Positions 32,670 through 41,977 of a DNA stretch of 50,074 nt are shown in pieces. Source of the stretch: Bacillus sp. HF117_J1_D (GTDB lineage: Bacteria > Bacillota > Bacilli > Bacillales > Bacillaceae_C); assembly GCA_009928435.1 (NCBI GenBank), contig JAABNQ010000020.1:1-50074 (forward strand). Reading direction: 5' to 3'. Each line of letters starts with the position of its first letter. Positions within the stretch are counted from its first letter, which is position 1. The notes under the pieces were generated by a model. That model saw nothing but the letters and a program-made list of their open reading frames with translations. It searched no databases and was not told where the DNA came from. The translations under genes were made by a program, and so were the position numbers.

Positions 32670-34295
32670 ATGAAAGCGGATATTATCATTCAAAGTGATT
32701 CTGTTTTTACAGGACTAAAAGATCTTGCAGAGCCATTGGTCATCGCAATCAAAGACAATAAAATCATTGACGTTGATACACATGATACGTTGGAAAAATA
32801 TGTTGGGGAGGAAACCCGAATCATTAATGCGAAAGACAAACTGGTCATGCCAGGATTTTTCGATTCCCACATTCACGTCATGGCTGGCAGTCTTTTTAAC
32901 CACTACGCCGTTCCTTTAAGTGAGGCTGTTTCAGCAGAAGATGCCGCCGAGAAGGTAAAAGCGTATGCAGATAAACATCCCGATGCAGAGTGGATTATTG
33001 GAACTGGCTGGGATTCCACAACATGGGGAGATACCGATTTCCCTAACCGCTACCTGCTTGATCAGTATATTCCTGACCGCCCAGTATTTCTGATTCAAGC
33101 AGAAGGTCACTATGGCTGGGTCAATTCAAAAGCAATTGAACTTGCTGGTATTACAAAGGATACTGCCAATCCGGACTACGGAATCATCTATAAGGATGAA
33201 GACGGCGAGCCTACAGGCATCCTCATTGAATCCGCCATGTCTCTTGTCGGAAAATACGCCTATGACTTTTCCAATGAACAAAGAAGAGAAATGCTCCAGC
33301 TGTTCTTGGATCACGCAACAAGCGTAGGCGTGACATCAGTGAATGACCTATATATGAGTCGGGCTCATGAACAATTGGAAGGGTATTCTGTTTACAAGGA
33401 GTTTGATGAGAAAGATCAATTGACCGTAAGAATCCATTTGTATCCTCCATTAAATGGAGATCTGGAAAAAGCCAAAGAATTCAAAGAGACTTTCACATCT
33501 CCTAAACTGAGAATGTCCGGACTAAAACAGTTCATCGATGGGGTTGTAACCGGGTACACGGCTTATATGCTAGATCCGTATAAAGATAAGCCTGAAACAA
33601 ACGGAGAAACTGGCTTTTCAAAAGAACAGCTCCAAGAATGGGTGACGGCAGCGGATAAAGAAGGCTACCAAATTAAGTTCCATACAATTGGCGATGGAGC
33701 GGTAAGGCTAGGGCTCGATTTATATGAAAACGCCCAAAAGGAAAACGGTAAGAGGGATTCTCGCCATACGCTTGAGCATATCGAGGTCATTTCTCCCAAG
33801 GATATTCCAAGATTTAAAGAATTGGGAGTCATACCTTCTGTCCAGCCTTATCATATGGCATTAATGCCGAGGGAAAGCCATACAGAGCGTGTAACTGAGG
33901 AAAAATTTCCTTATCTGTATCCAAATGCAACGTTTTTTAATGAAGGTCATGTTATGCCATACAGCAGCGACTATCCGATCGTTCCATTAAACCCAATGCT
34001 TGGGCTCTATCACGCAGTCTCTCGGAAAGACTATTCTTTGGAAGAAACTTGGAATGAACAGGAGAAAGTTTCACTCGCACAGGCATTAAAAGCTTACACA
34101 TACGGCTCTGCCTACAGTGTCTTCAGAGAAAACGAAATCGGCACACTAGAAAAAGGCAAACTAGCCGATATTGTCGTTCTCGATCGAAACTTATTTAATG
34201 TTCCAGAGGAGGAAATTTTAGACACGAAAGTCGATTTGACAATCACAGATGGTCAAATCGTTTATGAACATTCGTCTGAAATCATATCCTCGTAA
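32670..34295 (+). CDS. Amidohydrolase family 3 protein (YtcJ-like), second copy
   Basis: A 541-residue metal hydrolase of the same family as the gene at 27.64 kb. It has FFDSHIHVMAG (HxH), GTGWDSTTWGD, a KQFIDGVVTGYTAYM strand, KFHTIGDGAVRLGLD, HTLEHIEVISPKD and SSDYPIVPLNPMLGLYHAVSR. GAGGTG precedes the ATG. The two copies differ widely, so they probably use different substrates. It is followed by an APC permease in the same transcript and is driven by its own -24/-12 promoter. Confidence 0.87.
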   Translation: MKADIIIQSDSVFTGLKDLAEPLVIAIKDNKIIDVDTHDTLEKYVGEETRIINAKDKLVMPGFFDSHIHVMAGSLFNHYAVPLSEAVSAEDAAEKVKAYADKHPDAEWIIGTGWDSTTWGDTDFPNRYLLDQYIPDRPVFLIQAEGHYGWVNSKAIELAGITKDTANPDYGIIYKDEDGEPTGILIESAMSLVGKYAYDFSNEQRREMLQLFLDHATSVGVTSVNDLYMSRAHEQLEGYSVYKEFDEKDQLTVRIHLYPPLNGDLEKAKEFKETFTSPKLRMSGLKQFIDGVVTGYTAYMLDPYKDKPETNGETGFSKEQLQEWVTAADKEGYQIKFHTIGDGAVRLGLDLYENAQKENGKRDSRHTLEHIEVISPKDIPRFKELGVIPSVQPYHMALMPRESHTERVTEEKFPYLYPNATFFNEGHVMPYSSDYPIVPLNPMLGLYHAVSRKDYSLEETWNEQEKVSLAQALKAYTYGSAYSVFRENEIGTLEKGKLADIVVLDRNLFNVPEEEILDTKVDLTITDGQIVYEHSSEIISS

Positions 34296-34360
34296 GGACT
34301 AGAGTTCCTGTTGAGGACTCTCCTATTTCATCACAGTCTTTTAAAAAAAGGAGGCTTCGC

Positions 34361-35701
34361 ATGCAACAAGAAAAAATGAACCGCTCGCTTACCCTGATAC
34401 CGGTTGTCCTCTTCGGTTTTTCCTTTATGGCTCTTGCAACCGTCTTCAGCACTTATGGTGTAGCAGCTGAGCTGTCACACGGTATGGTTTCAGGATCTTA
34501 TTTGCTGGCATTGATTGTCATGCTCTTTACGGCCTACAGCTATGGACAAATGGCTAAAGTTGTGCCATCAGCTGGTTCCGCATATGCTTATACACAAAAG
34601 TCGATCAGCCCATACGTCGGTTTTATGGTAGGTTGGGCTATATTGATGGATTATCTCTTTATTCCAATGGTCAACTACTTGTTGTTTGGGATCTTTTTCT
34701 CAGCAGCCTTCCCAGCTATACCAAGCTATGTCTGGATTTTGGGAATGCTTTTACTCGTTACGATTGTGAATGTCAAAGGAATTAAGCTGGCTACAATGGC
34801 AAACGCATTTATCAGTCTATTCTCCCTATTGTTTATACTCATTTTTATCGGGTTGTCCGCCAAAGATATATTGGGGGGAGCAGGCACAGGTACTATTTTT
34901 AATCTCGCACCATTTTACAACCCTGAAGAGTCTTTCTCATACATTGTTGCAGGAGCCGCTCTCCTCTGTTTCTCTTTTCTTGGCTTTGATTCAGCTACTG
35001 CTTTTGCAGAGGAAACAATCAATCCGAAGAAGACGATCCCAAGGGCTGTTATCATCATTACCCTTGTAGGCGGCGCAATCTTCATGTCCGTTTCATATTT
35101 TGCGCATAATATATGGCCTGACTATACAACATTTACAAATGCTGACTCAGCATCTCATGAAATCATTACATCTGTAGGAGGACAAACTTTAGCCTCTATG
35201 TTCCTAGCAGTGTATTTTGTCACAGTTTTTGGATCAGCCATGTCTTCCCAGGCAAGTGCATCACGTGTACTGTTTGCAATGGGGCGTGACGGTCAGCTTC
35301 CAAAGTTTTTCGGAAAGCTTCATCATAAATATCAGACACCGATTAATAATATTCTTTTAATCAGTGTGATATCTTTGCTTTCTCTCTTTTTAAGCCTGAC
35401 GCTTGTAGCTTCATTCATTAACTTTGGAGCTTTCATCGCCTTTATCAGCGTCAACATAGCCGTTATCGCCTATTATTTCATCCGAAAAAAAGAGCGGTCT
35501 TTCAAAGGGACCATCTTGTATTTAATCTTGCCAAGTATTGGTGCAATTCTTGATCTATGGCTACTCCTTAATTTGGATATTCATTCAAAAGTTTTGGGTA
35601 GCATTTGGTTCTGCCTTGGTCTCATTTATCTTTTCTTCTTGACCAAAGGGTTCAAACAACGGCCACCAGAGCTTCAATTGGGTACCGCAGAATCTTCGTA
35701 G
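34361..35701 (+). CDS. APC-family amino acid/amine permease
   Basis: A 446-residue protein with about twelve helices. Its N-terminus resembles the APC superfamily: YGVAAELSHGMVSGSYLLALIVML and YGQMAKVVPSAGSAYAYTQKSISPYVGFM, followed by FLGFDSATAFAEETINPKKTIPRA. AAGGAGG precedes the ATG. It lies 65 nt after the amidohydrolase and is probably the importer of that enzyme's substrate or of its amine product. The putrescine/amino-acid branch (YhdG/PuuP-like) is a reasonable subfamily guess. Confidence 0.88.
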   Translation: MQQEKMNRSLTLIPVVLFGFSFMALATVFSTYGVAAELSHGMVSGSYLLALIVMLFTAYSYGQMAKVVPSAGSAYAYTQKSISPYVGFMVGWAILMDYLFIPMVNYLLFGIFFSAAFPAIPSYVWILGMLLLVTIVNVKGIKLATMANAFISLFSLLFILIFIGLSAKDILGGAGTGTIFNLAPFYNPEESFSYIVAGAALLCFSFLGFDSATAFAEETINPKKTIPRAVIIITLVGGAIFMSVSYFAHNIWPDYTTFTNADSASHEIITSVGGQTLASMFLAVYFVTVFGSAMSSQASASRVLFAMGRDGQLPKFFGKLHHKYQTPINNILLISVISLLSLFLSLTLVASFINFGAFIAFISVNIAVIAYYFIRKKERSFKGTILYLILPSIGAILDLWLLLNLDIHSKVLGSIWFCLGLIYLFFLTKGFKQRPPELQLGTAESS

Positions 35702-35935
35702 AACCATATAGCTTCGGAAGTAGAAATTTTACGATAATGGACGTTTTCGTAAACTATCGGGATTATTCTGCTCCTGTCGTTGGCAAAACACCGATTTTTA
35801 AGAAATTTTTAGGGAATTTAGAGGATTTTTAGAAAAAAAGAGTGAATTCCCCTTTCTTTTACCAAAGTAAAGGGCTATAATATATAATTGTGCAGAGCAC
35901 TTTCATAGTAACAACTTTGAAAAGGAGCGATTCTA
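35702..35935 (+). promoter_or_regulatory. Promoter region of the aminotransferase gene
   Basis: TATAAT at 35876-35881 with a weak TTTCTT 17 bp upstream. Just downstream GTGC-AGA-GCAC (35890-35900) is a short palindrome over the start region and could be an operator. The rest is AT-rich and holds nothing recognisable. Confidence 0.5.
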
Positions 35936-37258
35936 ATGAGCAACGAAACATTGAGACAAGAATTGGTTGAATTGGACAAGAAGTATTTTATTCATCCAAC
36001 ATCTTCATTACAAGACCAACAGGCAAACGGACCAGCTATTATTTTTGATAGAGCTGAGGGCGTTCATTGCTATGACGTTAATGGTAAAAAATACCTTGAA
36101 GGTATGTCTTCCTTATGGAACGTAAATATTGGATATGGAAGAAAAGAACTTGCTGAGGTAGCAAAAGAACAACTTGAAAAATGCGCTTACTCTAACAGTT
36201 TTTCTGGTTTCAGTAATGAACCTGCTATTCGTCTCGCTGCTAAAATTGCTGAAATGACACCTGGCGACCTGAATGGTGTATTCTTCACTTCTGGTGGTTC
36301 TGAATCAAACGATTCAGCATACAAACTTGTACGCCACTATTGGAAAGTAAAAGGCAAACCTGAAAAAACTAAAATTGTTGCTCGTAAAAGAGCTTATCAC
36401 GGAGTAGCTTCCGGATCTACAAGTGCTACAGGAATCGAATCATTCCATGATTTCACAACTTCTTTGGCACCAGGATTTATTCACGTTGACCCTGATTCTC
36501 CAGAAGCTTTCAGACAACTAATTAAAGAAGAAGGCGCAGACACAATTGCAGCATTCTTGACTGAACCAATTCAAGGTGCCGGTGGAGTTAACTTCCCTAA
36601 AGAAGGCTACCTTAAAGAAATCCGCCAAATCTGTGACGAAAACGACATCTTATTCATCGCTGACGAAGTAATCAACGGATTTGGACGTACTGGAAAAATG
36701 TTCGCTTCCGAACACTTTGACATTGTTCCTGACGTATTGCTTCTTGCAAAAGGTATTTCTAGCGGATACGTTCAACTGGGAGCAGTTGTATTACGTGAAA
36801 AACTCCATAAAGAATTGATCGAACTTTCTAGCGGCGTATTGATGCACGGATTTACTTACAGCGGACATCCAACTGCTTGTGCAGTAGGCTTAAAGAACAT
36901 CGAAATCATGGAAAACGAAAACATGGTTGAGAATTCTAAAGTAATGGGTGACTTGCTCGCAGAAAAATTGACCGAGCTTCAAAAAGAAACTGACATCATT
37001 GGTGAAGTTCGCCACCTCGGTTTACTTGGGGCATTTGAAATCGTTAAAGACCAAAAAACTGGCGAACGTTTTGCTGAAAAACTTTCAGGTAAAGTTGTAG
37101 CTGAAGCAAGAGAACGTGGTCTAATCCTTCGTAATGTTGTTTACTGGGAAAAAGATACGATCGTTTATGCTCCTCCACTTTGCATGACTGAAGAAGATGT
37201 AAACGAATTTGTTAGCATCGTCAAAGAATCAGCATTAGCAGTTCAAAAATCACTTTAA
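35936..37258 (+). CDS. Class III PLP-dependent omega-aminotransferase
   Basis: A 440-residue aminotransferase. Seen: GMSSLWNVNIGYGRKELAEVA, FTSGGSESNDSAYKL (phosphate binding), RAYHGVASGSTSATG, FIADEVINGFGRTGK with the PLP-ring Asp, LLAKGISSGYVQLGA with the Schiff-base Lys, and GFTYSGHPTACAVGLKN. The closest types are diamine/beta-alanine:pyruvate transaminases. Its unbiased, expression-optimised codon style resembles csiD and the aldehyde dehydrogenase rather than its immediate neighbours. I infer that it may make glutarate semialdehyde from 5-aminovalerate (or act on cadaverine) for the CsiD route, although it lies 22 kb away; GABA and putrescine are equally possible. AAGGAGCG precedes the ATG. 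Confidence 0.9.
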   Translation: MSNETLRQELVELDKKYFIHPTSSLQDQQANGPAIIFDRAEGVHCYDVNGKKYLEGMSSLWNVNIGYGRKELAEVAKEQLEKCAYSNSFSGFSNEPAIRLAAKIAEMTPGDLNGVFFTSGGSESNDSAYKLVRHYWKVKGKPEKTKIVARKRAYHGVASGSTSATGIESFHDFTTSLAPGFIHVDPDSPEAFRQLIKEEGADTIAAFLTEPIQGAGGVNFPKEGYLKEIRQICDENDILFIADEVINGFGRTGKMFASEHFDIVPDVLLLAKGISSGYVQLGAVVLREKLHKELIELSSGVLMHGFTYSGHPTACAVGLKNIEIMENENMVENSKVMGDLLAEKLTELQKETDIIGEVRHLGLLGAFEIVKDQKTGERFAEKLSGKVVAEARERGLILRNVVYWEKDTIVYAPPLCMTEEDVNEFVSIVKESALAVQKSL

Positions 37259-37264
37259 TTATAT

Positions 37265-37298
37265 AAAAAGAAGCGATCCGAGCGGATCGCTTCTTTTT
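37265..37298 (+). terminator. Terminator of the aminotransferase gene
   Basis: AAAAAGAAGCGATCCG and its exact complement form a 16-bp stem with a 2-nt loop and end in TTTTTAT. It is symmetric and can act in both directions. Confidence 0.93.
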
Positions 37299-37356
37299 AT
37301 AAGGTTACTAATAACGGTGCCGACTTTAAGAATAAAGGAAAGTATTTCGCTTTTTT

Positions 37357-37670
37357 GGACAGTATTTCAGCCTCACTGGACAGTATCTCGCTTTTTCAGA
37401 CAGTATCTTGGCCTAACTGGACAATATTTGTCGATTCTGGACAGTATTTCACTTTTTGCGATAGTATCTCCTCTTGCCTGGATAGTACTTCTCCTCCGTT
37501 GGACAGTAACGCTCTTTTTTTGTTTGTTTTTCCTTACTTGGACAGTATCTCGCTTTTTCGGACAGTATCTCAGCCTCACTGGACAGTATTTGTCGATTCT
37601 GGACAGTATTCCGCTTTTTGCGATAGTATCTCCTCTCGCTTGGATAGTACTTCTCCTCTGTTGGACAGTT
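37357..37670. repeat. Phased array of GGACAGTA every 20-21 bp (array 2)
   Basis: GGACAGTA or a one- to two-base variant (AGACAGTA, GGACAATA, CGATAGTA, GGATAGTA) begins at 37357, 37378, 37398, 37419, 37439, 37459, 37480, 37501, then after one missing register at 37540, 37560, 37581, 37601, 37621, 37642 and 37663. The mean step is 20.4 bp, alternating 20 and 21. A larger block is duplicated: 37378-37500 resembles 37581-37662. The array fills the gap between two convergent genes and is bounded by a terminator on each side. It is the reverse complement of the core of array 1. Confidence 0.9.
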
Positions 37671-37740
37671 CAGCTTTTTTATAAGCCCCTACTCAATTAC
37701 TGGAAGAACGGCCTCTTCTTACTTTTTCTGCGTACAAATT

Positions 37741-37777
37741 GAAAGAGAGCTGCCCACGCAGGACAGCTCTCTCTTTC
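37741..37777 (-). terminator. Terminator of the hyuB end of the oxoprolinase-like operon
   Basis: GAAAGAGAGCTG and CAGCTCTCTCTTTC form a stem of about 12 bp enclosing a GC-rich loop. On the minus strand it is followed by TTTCAATTTG. Confidence 0.75.
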
Positions 37778-37822
37778 TACTGTGTAACTTCGGCGCCCAG
37801 TCTTTGCCGCCAAGTCGTTCTT

Positions 37823-39781
37823 TTACTTCCAATACTCTAAAGTACGATTTTTCATCGCTTCTCTATTTTGCTCTGTTGTTTTTGGTAGGTATTCACCTGT
37901 TTGCTGATCAATAATGATTCCATAACGGCGGATGAGGTCAAGTAGATCTACTTCCCCTTTACGGAATTTTTCCATGACAGTTTCAGGATTTTCTTCAAGC
38001 CATTTTTGACGGTTCAAACGGATCAATTCACGTGCGTTCTCCGTTGCTTCCATATCAATTTCAAAAAGGTCGATTTCACGGTCGATCTCTTTGATGACGA
38101 CTCCGTAATCCTTTTCTGCACGTTCAATGGATACATATTCGTCAATGACGTCTTCAAGGACAGCTTTTGGATCTCTTTCAAGCGGATCGCCGAGTCCGCC
38201 GCCGCCTGCAGATGGACGTGTGAAGTAATCACCTTTGCCAACTTTTACATTGGAGAAAATTGTTCCAAGGAATTCTGATTCTTGTCCGCTTCTTCGAAGT
38301 TCAACGCCGTGCGGTGTAGAAGGAAGCCCTCCAAAAATTCCCCATGTAACAGAACGAGATCTATCACAGCAGTAAGACATAACAGCATCATGAGCCTCTG
38401 TAAGGATTCCGCCCTTCTCGACTCCGCAGCCGCCGCGGAATTGACCAGGACCGCCAGAGTCAGTAACAATCTCATGTTTTGTCGTAACAACTGGAGAAAG
38501 TCGTTCCTGTCCTTCACAAGGCTGAATGCTGAGCCCTACTCCGAATACTGGAGAAGTCGCGTTAGCACCATCTTTTATGCTACGGCCCCCATGTCCACCA
38601 GCCATCCAGTCGTACCACATGAAGTAGTTTTCATAGCCTTCCCGCTTGTCATCTCCTCCAATAAGAAGATACTCCAAGTTGAAGGAACAAGCCAAAGCAC
38701 GTTCCGGCATGATGTTTGACCACAATTCGAAGCAGGCATTCATAATCTTTTCATAAGCTCCGGAACAGAATCCTGTCACCGCTACTGGCCATGGAGCGTT
38801 TACTACCGAGTTTTCCGGAAGTTCCACATGTACAACCCTATAAAAACCGGAGTTCAATGGAATATCAGGGAAAAATGTTTTTGTTCCCGCATAGGCTGCG
38901 GACATCGACGAACCGAAAGCAGAGTTCAAGAAGCAGCCAATATGTTTGTGAGAGCCAGACAGATCATAGAAAATTTCATCGTCTTTAATCGTCATTTTCA
39001 CTTTAATCGGGATTAGACCGTCTCCTATTTCAGGATCCATATCAATAAAGTCTGTCGTTTCCCATACACCGTCAGGAAGCTCCTTAACTTTTGCACGCGC
39101 GAGACGTTCCACATAGTTTTGTACTTCTTCAAACGCAGTCAATACTGTATCAAGACCATATTTTTCAATAAAAGTAATGAGTTGTCTTTCGCCTGTTTTC
39201 GTTGCTTCCGCCTGCGAGCGAAGATCCCCTAATCGTTCTTCTGGAACACGCATGTTGGCAACAAGCACGTTCGCAACGTCTTCCAGGTATTCTCCTTTGC
39301 TCCAAATCCGAAGCGGCGGAATTCGCGTACCTTCTCCATAATGTGTTTTCGCATTGACATCAAAGGAACCTGGAGTAGAGCCTCCCATATCTGCCCAGTG
39401 ACCATTTACTTGCATAAATGAAATCAATTCTCCATTGTAAAATACAGGACGAATGATTCGCGTATCGTTAAAGTGTGTTCCACCACGATACGGGTCATTT
39501 ACAATAAAAACATCTCCAGGATGGATATCATCACCGAAATCTTCAATGACTGCTTTTGCTGTTAAATGAAGTGTTCCTACGTGAACGGAAATATCCTGCG
39601 TCCCCTGCATAATCGTATTTCCTTCGGCATCACATAGTGCTGAACTGAAATCACGATTATAAATTACGAATGAATAGCATGTACGCAACACTTGCTCAGA
39701 CATTTGGTCAACTAGATTCACAAATCCGTTTTTTAAGACTTCAAATGTTACCGGATCAAGTTTTGTATCGACATTAAACAT
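37823..39781 (-). CDS. hyuB: Hydantoinase B/oxoprolinase family protein (HyuB)
   Basis: A 652-residue subunit of the HyuAB ATP-dependent hydrolase/carboxylase family. Family blocks are LDPVTFEVLKNGFVNLVDQMSEQ at the start, DIHPGDVFIVNDPYRGGTHFNDTRI, NGHWADMGGSTPGS, and GGPGQFRGGCGVEKG. GGGGAG fits the second of two adjacent ATGs (39781). It is the last gene of the leftward regulator-pxpB-pxpC-hyuA-hyuB operon. HyuAB complexes include N-methylhydantoinase, acetophenone/acetone carboxylase-like and eukaryotic-type 5-oxoprolinase enzymes; a cyclic imide or lactam substrate is the most likely, but the compound is unknown. Confidence 0.92.
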   Translation of the reverse strand: MFNVDTKLDPVTFEVLKNGFVNLVDQMSEQVLRTCYSFVIYNRDFSSALCDAEGNTIMQGTQDISVHVGTLHLTAKAVIEDFGDDIHPGDVFIVNDPYRGGTHFNDTRIIRPVFYNGELISFMQVNGHWADMGGSTPGSFDVNAKTHYGEGTRIPPLRIWSKGEYLEDVANVLVANMRVPEERLGDLRSQAEATKTGERQLITFIEKYGLDTVLTAFEEVQNYVERLARAKVKELPDGVWETTDFIDMDPEIGDGLIPIKVKMTIKDDEIFYDLSGSHKHIGCFLNSAFGSSMSAAYAGTKTFFPDIPLNSGFYRVVHVELPENSVVNAPWPVAVTGFCSGAYEKIMNACFELWSNIMPERALACSFNLEYLLIGGDDKREGYENYFMWYDWMAGGHGGRSIKDGANATSPVFGVGLSIQPCEGQERLSPVVTTKHEIVTDSGGPGQFRGGCGVEKGGILTEAHDAVMSYCCDRSRSVTWGIFGGLPSTPHGVELRRSGQESEFLGTIFSNVKVGKGDYFTRPSAGGGGLGDPLERDPKAVLEDVIDEYVSIERAEKDYGVVIKEIDREIDLFEIDMEATENARELIRLNRQKWLEENPETVMEKFRKGEVDLLDLIRRYGIIIDQQTGEYLPKTTEQNREAMKNRTLEYWK

Positions 39782-39827
39782 CATATCTCCCCTTTTTTGC
39801 AGTTTTCTTTAAATTATCCTAGCTCTT

Positions 39828-41876
39828 TTATATACGGTTCATGATGATATTGCGGTATTCATCAATTTTGACGGAATAATCTGGCGGTACAACAATTGTT
39901 GAATCGAGCTGTTCGATTACAGCCGGTCCATTAAATTCTGACAGCACAGGGATTTTCGTACGGTCGTAGATTTTTGAATCAACTAGTCCTCCAGCCTCTT
40001 CAAAGTACACACGACGTGTTTCTTTAATAGCTTCTTCCAAGCTGCCTTGAGGCTCTTCTTTTGTAAATGCTGGCTTATTGACTGTGCCAATCGCTTCTAC
40101 GCGCATCCCATAAATTTCAATTCCTTTATCCCTGTCAGCAAATGCGAACTCACGCTCATGCTCAAGATGGAATCTTTCAACCGCTTCATCCAAGGATGTA
40201 ATTGGACGGTCAATTGTGACAGATAGCGTTCTCCACTGTCCGACATAGCGCATATCAATATAGCGAATCAAATGCATTTGTTCTTCTTTAATACCCTCTT
40301 CAACCAACAGTTCAGTCGCTTCTTTTTCCATTTCAATGAATTCTGCTTCCAGTTCTTCTTTCGTTACTTCAGCGACATTGGCAAAATATGTTTTAGTAAT
40401 GTCATGACGAACATCAACAAGCAGACAACCCATTGCTGCAGCTACTCCTGGGTGAGCCGGAACGATCACTGTCGGTATCTCCATTTCCCTTGCGAGATCT
40501 GCTCCGTGAAGTGCACCAGCTCCACCAAATGCAACCAGGGCAAAGTCACGAGGGTCATAGCCGCGTCGTACAGAAATTAAGTTAAGCGCGTCGCACATAT
40601 TAGCATTAGCTACTTGAATCATGGCATTGGCAGCCCCATAGACGTTGTACCCCAATGGTTGAGCCACTCGTTCTTCAATTACTCTTTGAGACAAATCCTT
40701 ATCAAGTTCCATTTGTCCGTCGATCAATTTCGTATTCAAACGTCCAAGCACAAGGTTCGCATCCGTGTTTGTCGGCTCAACTCCTCCTTGATCGTAGCAT
40801 GCTGGTCCAGGAACCGCTCCTGCACTGTGAGGACCATTTCGTAAAGAACCACCCTCATCGATCCAAGAAATACTTCCTCCACCTGCACCGATTGTTAAAA
40901 TCTCAATGCTTGGGAAACCAATCGGATAACCGTACTCGATATACCAGTCTTTTGTAATCCGTAATTCATTGTCATACATAAGGGAGATGTCTGTGCTTGT
41001 CCCACCCATATCAAGACCGATAGCATTTTTAAACCCACACATATTGGCGATATGCTTACTTGCGATCGCACCAGCGGCAATCCCAGAGCTGGCAAGGCGA
41101 GCCGCGTATTTAGGAACCGTTTGGGAAGTCATAACACCACCGCCTGAATGAAGAACGATAATGTCGCCATCATATCCGAGATCTTTCATGTTTTCTTCCA
41201 AAGTATTAATATACTTGCTGACAGTCGGTCCAAGTACAGCGTTTACAATCGTCGTACTCATACGCTCATGCTCAAAAATTTCTGGAAGTGTATCCGAAGA
41301 AGTACAAATGTATGCTTCAGGAAGCTCTGCTTGCAAAATTTCTTTTGTCTTTTTCTCATTTTCCGCATTTACATATGCATTCATAAAGCAGACAGCAACC
41401 GCTTCCACGCCCCGCCTTTTTAAAATTCTGGCAAGCTCGCGGATTTCTTCTTCATTCACTTCTTTCAACATTTTACCATCAAACTCAACTCGCTCATCAA
41501 GCTCAAAGCGATCTCTTCTCTTAATGTACGGCTCTGCAACATCGTTGTATGCATCCCATAAATCAAGTTTTGTTCCACGTCTGATTTCTGGTACATCACG
41601 GAATCCTTTTGTCGTTACAAGAGCAGCTTTTGGAAGCTTACGCTCAATCAACGCGTTTGTTCCAACTGTTGTTCCATGCGAGAACATTTTTATTTTATCG
41701 CCAGTCAATTCGGCTTTTACAATACCGTTTAATATCCCTTTTTCAGGGTTTGACGGCGTAGATGAAGTTTTCGTTACATACATTTCTCCAGTAGATTCAT
41801 CAAAAACAAACACATCTGTGAAAGTTCCACCAACATCAACTGCAACATGGTAGCCTGTTTTTGTCATTTTACTCAT
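39828..41876 (-). CDS. hyuA: Hydantoinase A/oxoprolinase family protein (HyuA)
   Basis: The 682-residue ATPase subunit that pairs with HyuB. The N-terminal HyuA-N domain starts YHVAVDVGGTFTDVFVFDE (ATP-binding fold of the actin/ASKHA type), with SHGTTVGTNALIERK soon after. The core domain has AIGLDMGGTSTDISLMY, TIGAGGGSISW, GPACYDQGG, and ALVAFGGAGALHGA. GGAGG stands before the ATG at 41876; the upstream in-frame ATG has no site. It is followed 46 nt later by hyuB. The complex hydrolyses or carboxylates its substrate with ATP; the true reaction cannot be fixed from sequence. Confidence 0.93.
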   Translation of the reverse strand: MSKMTKTGYHVAVDVGGTFTDVFVFDESTGEMYVTKTSSTPSNPEKGILNGIVKAELTGDKIKMFSHGTTVGTNALIERKLPKAALVTTKGFRDVPEIRRGTKLDLWDAYNDVAEPYIKRRDRFELDERVEFDGKMLKEVNEEEIRELARILKRRGVEAVAVCFMNAYVNAENEKKTKEILQAELPEAYICTSSDTLPEIFEHERMSTTIVNAVLGPTVSKYINTLEENMKDLGYDGDIIVLHSGGGVMTSQTVPKYAARLASSGIAAGAIASKHIANMCGFKNAIGLDMGGTSTDISLMYDNELRITKDWYIEYGYPIGFPSIEILTIGAGGGSISWIDEGGSLRNGPHSAGAVPGPACYDQGGVEPTNTDANLVLGRLNTKLIDGQMELDKDLSQRVIEERVAQPLGYNVYGAANAMIQVANANMCDALNLISVRRGYDPRDFALVAFGGAGALHGADLAREMEIPTVIVPAHPGVAAAMGCLLVDVRHDITKTYFANVAEVTKEELEAEFIEMEKEATELLVEEGIKEEQMHLIRYIDMRYVGQWRTLSVTIDRPITSLDEAVERFHLEHEREFAFADRDKGIEIYGMRVEAIGTVNKPAFTKEEPQGSLEEAIKETRRVYFEEAGGLVDSKIYDRTKIPVLSEFNGPAVIEQLDSTIVVPPDYSVKIDEYRNIIMNRI

Positions 41877-41977
41877 ACTTTCGCCTCCGTTATTAATCAA
41901 TAATCATTTTAGAAAATTACTTTTCAACAGATTCCTTTCCCCTTTTGAGGGCATCACCACCTTTAAGTCTGTTATTC

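Noticed and set aside
37317-37742. Open frames of 141 and 109 codons across array 2
   Set aside because: They are produced by the repeat itself, occur in two overlapping frames, are extremely rich in Ser, Leu and aromatic residues, and have no ribosome binding site.
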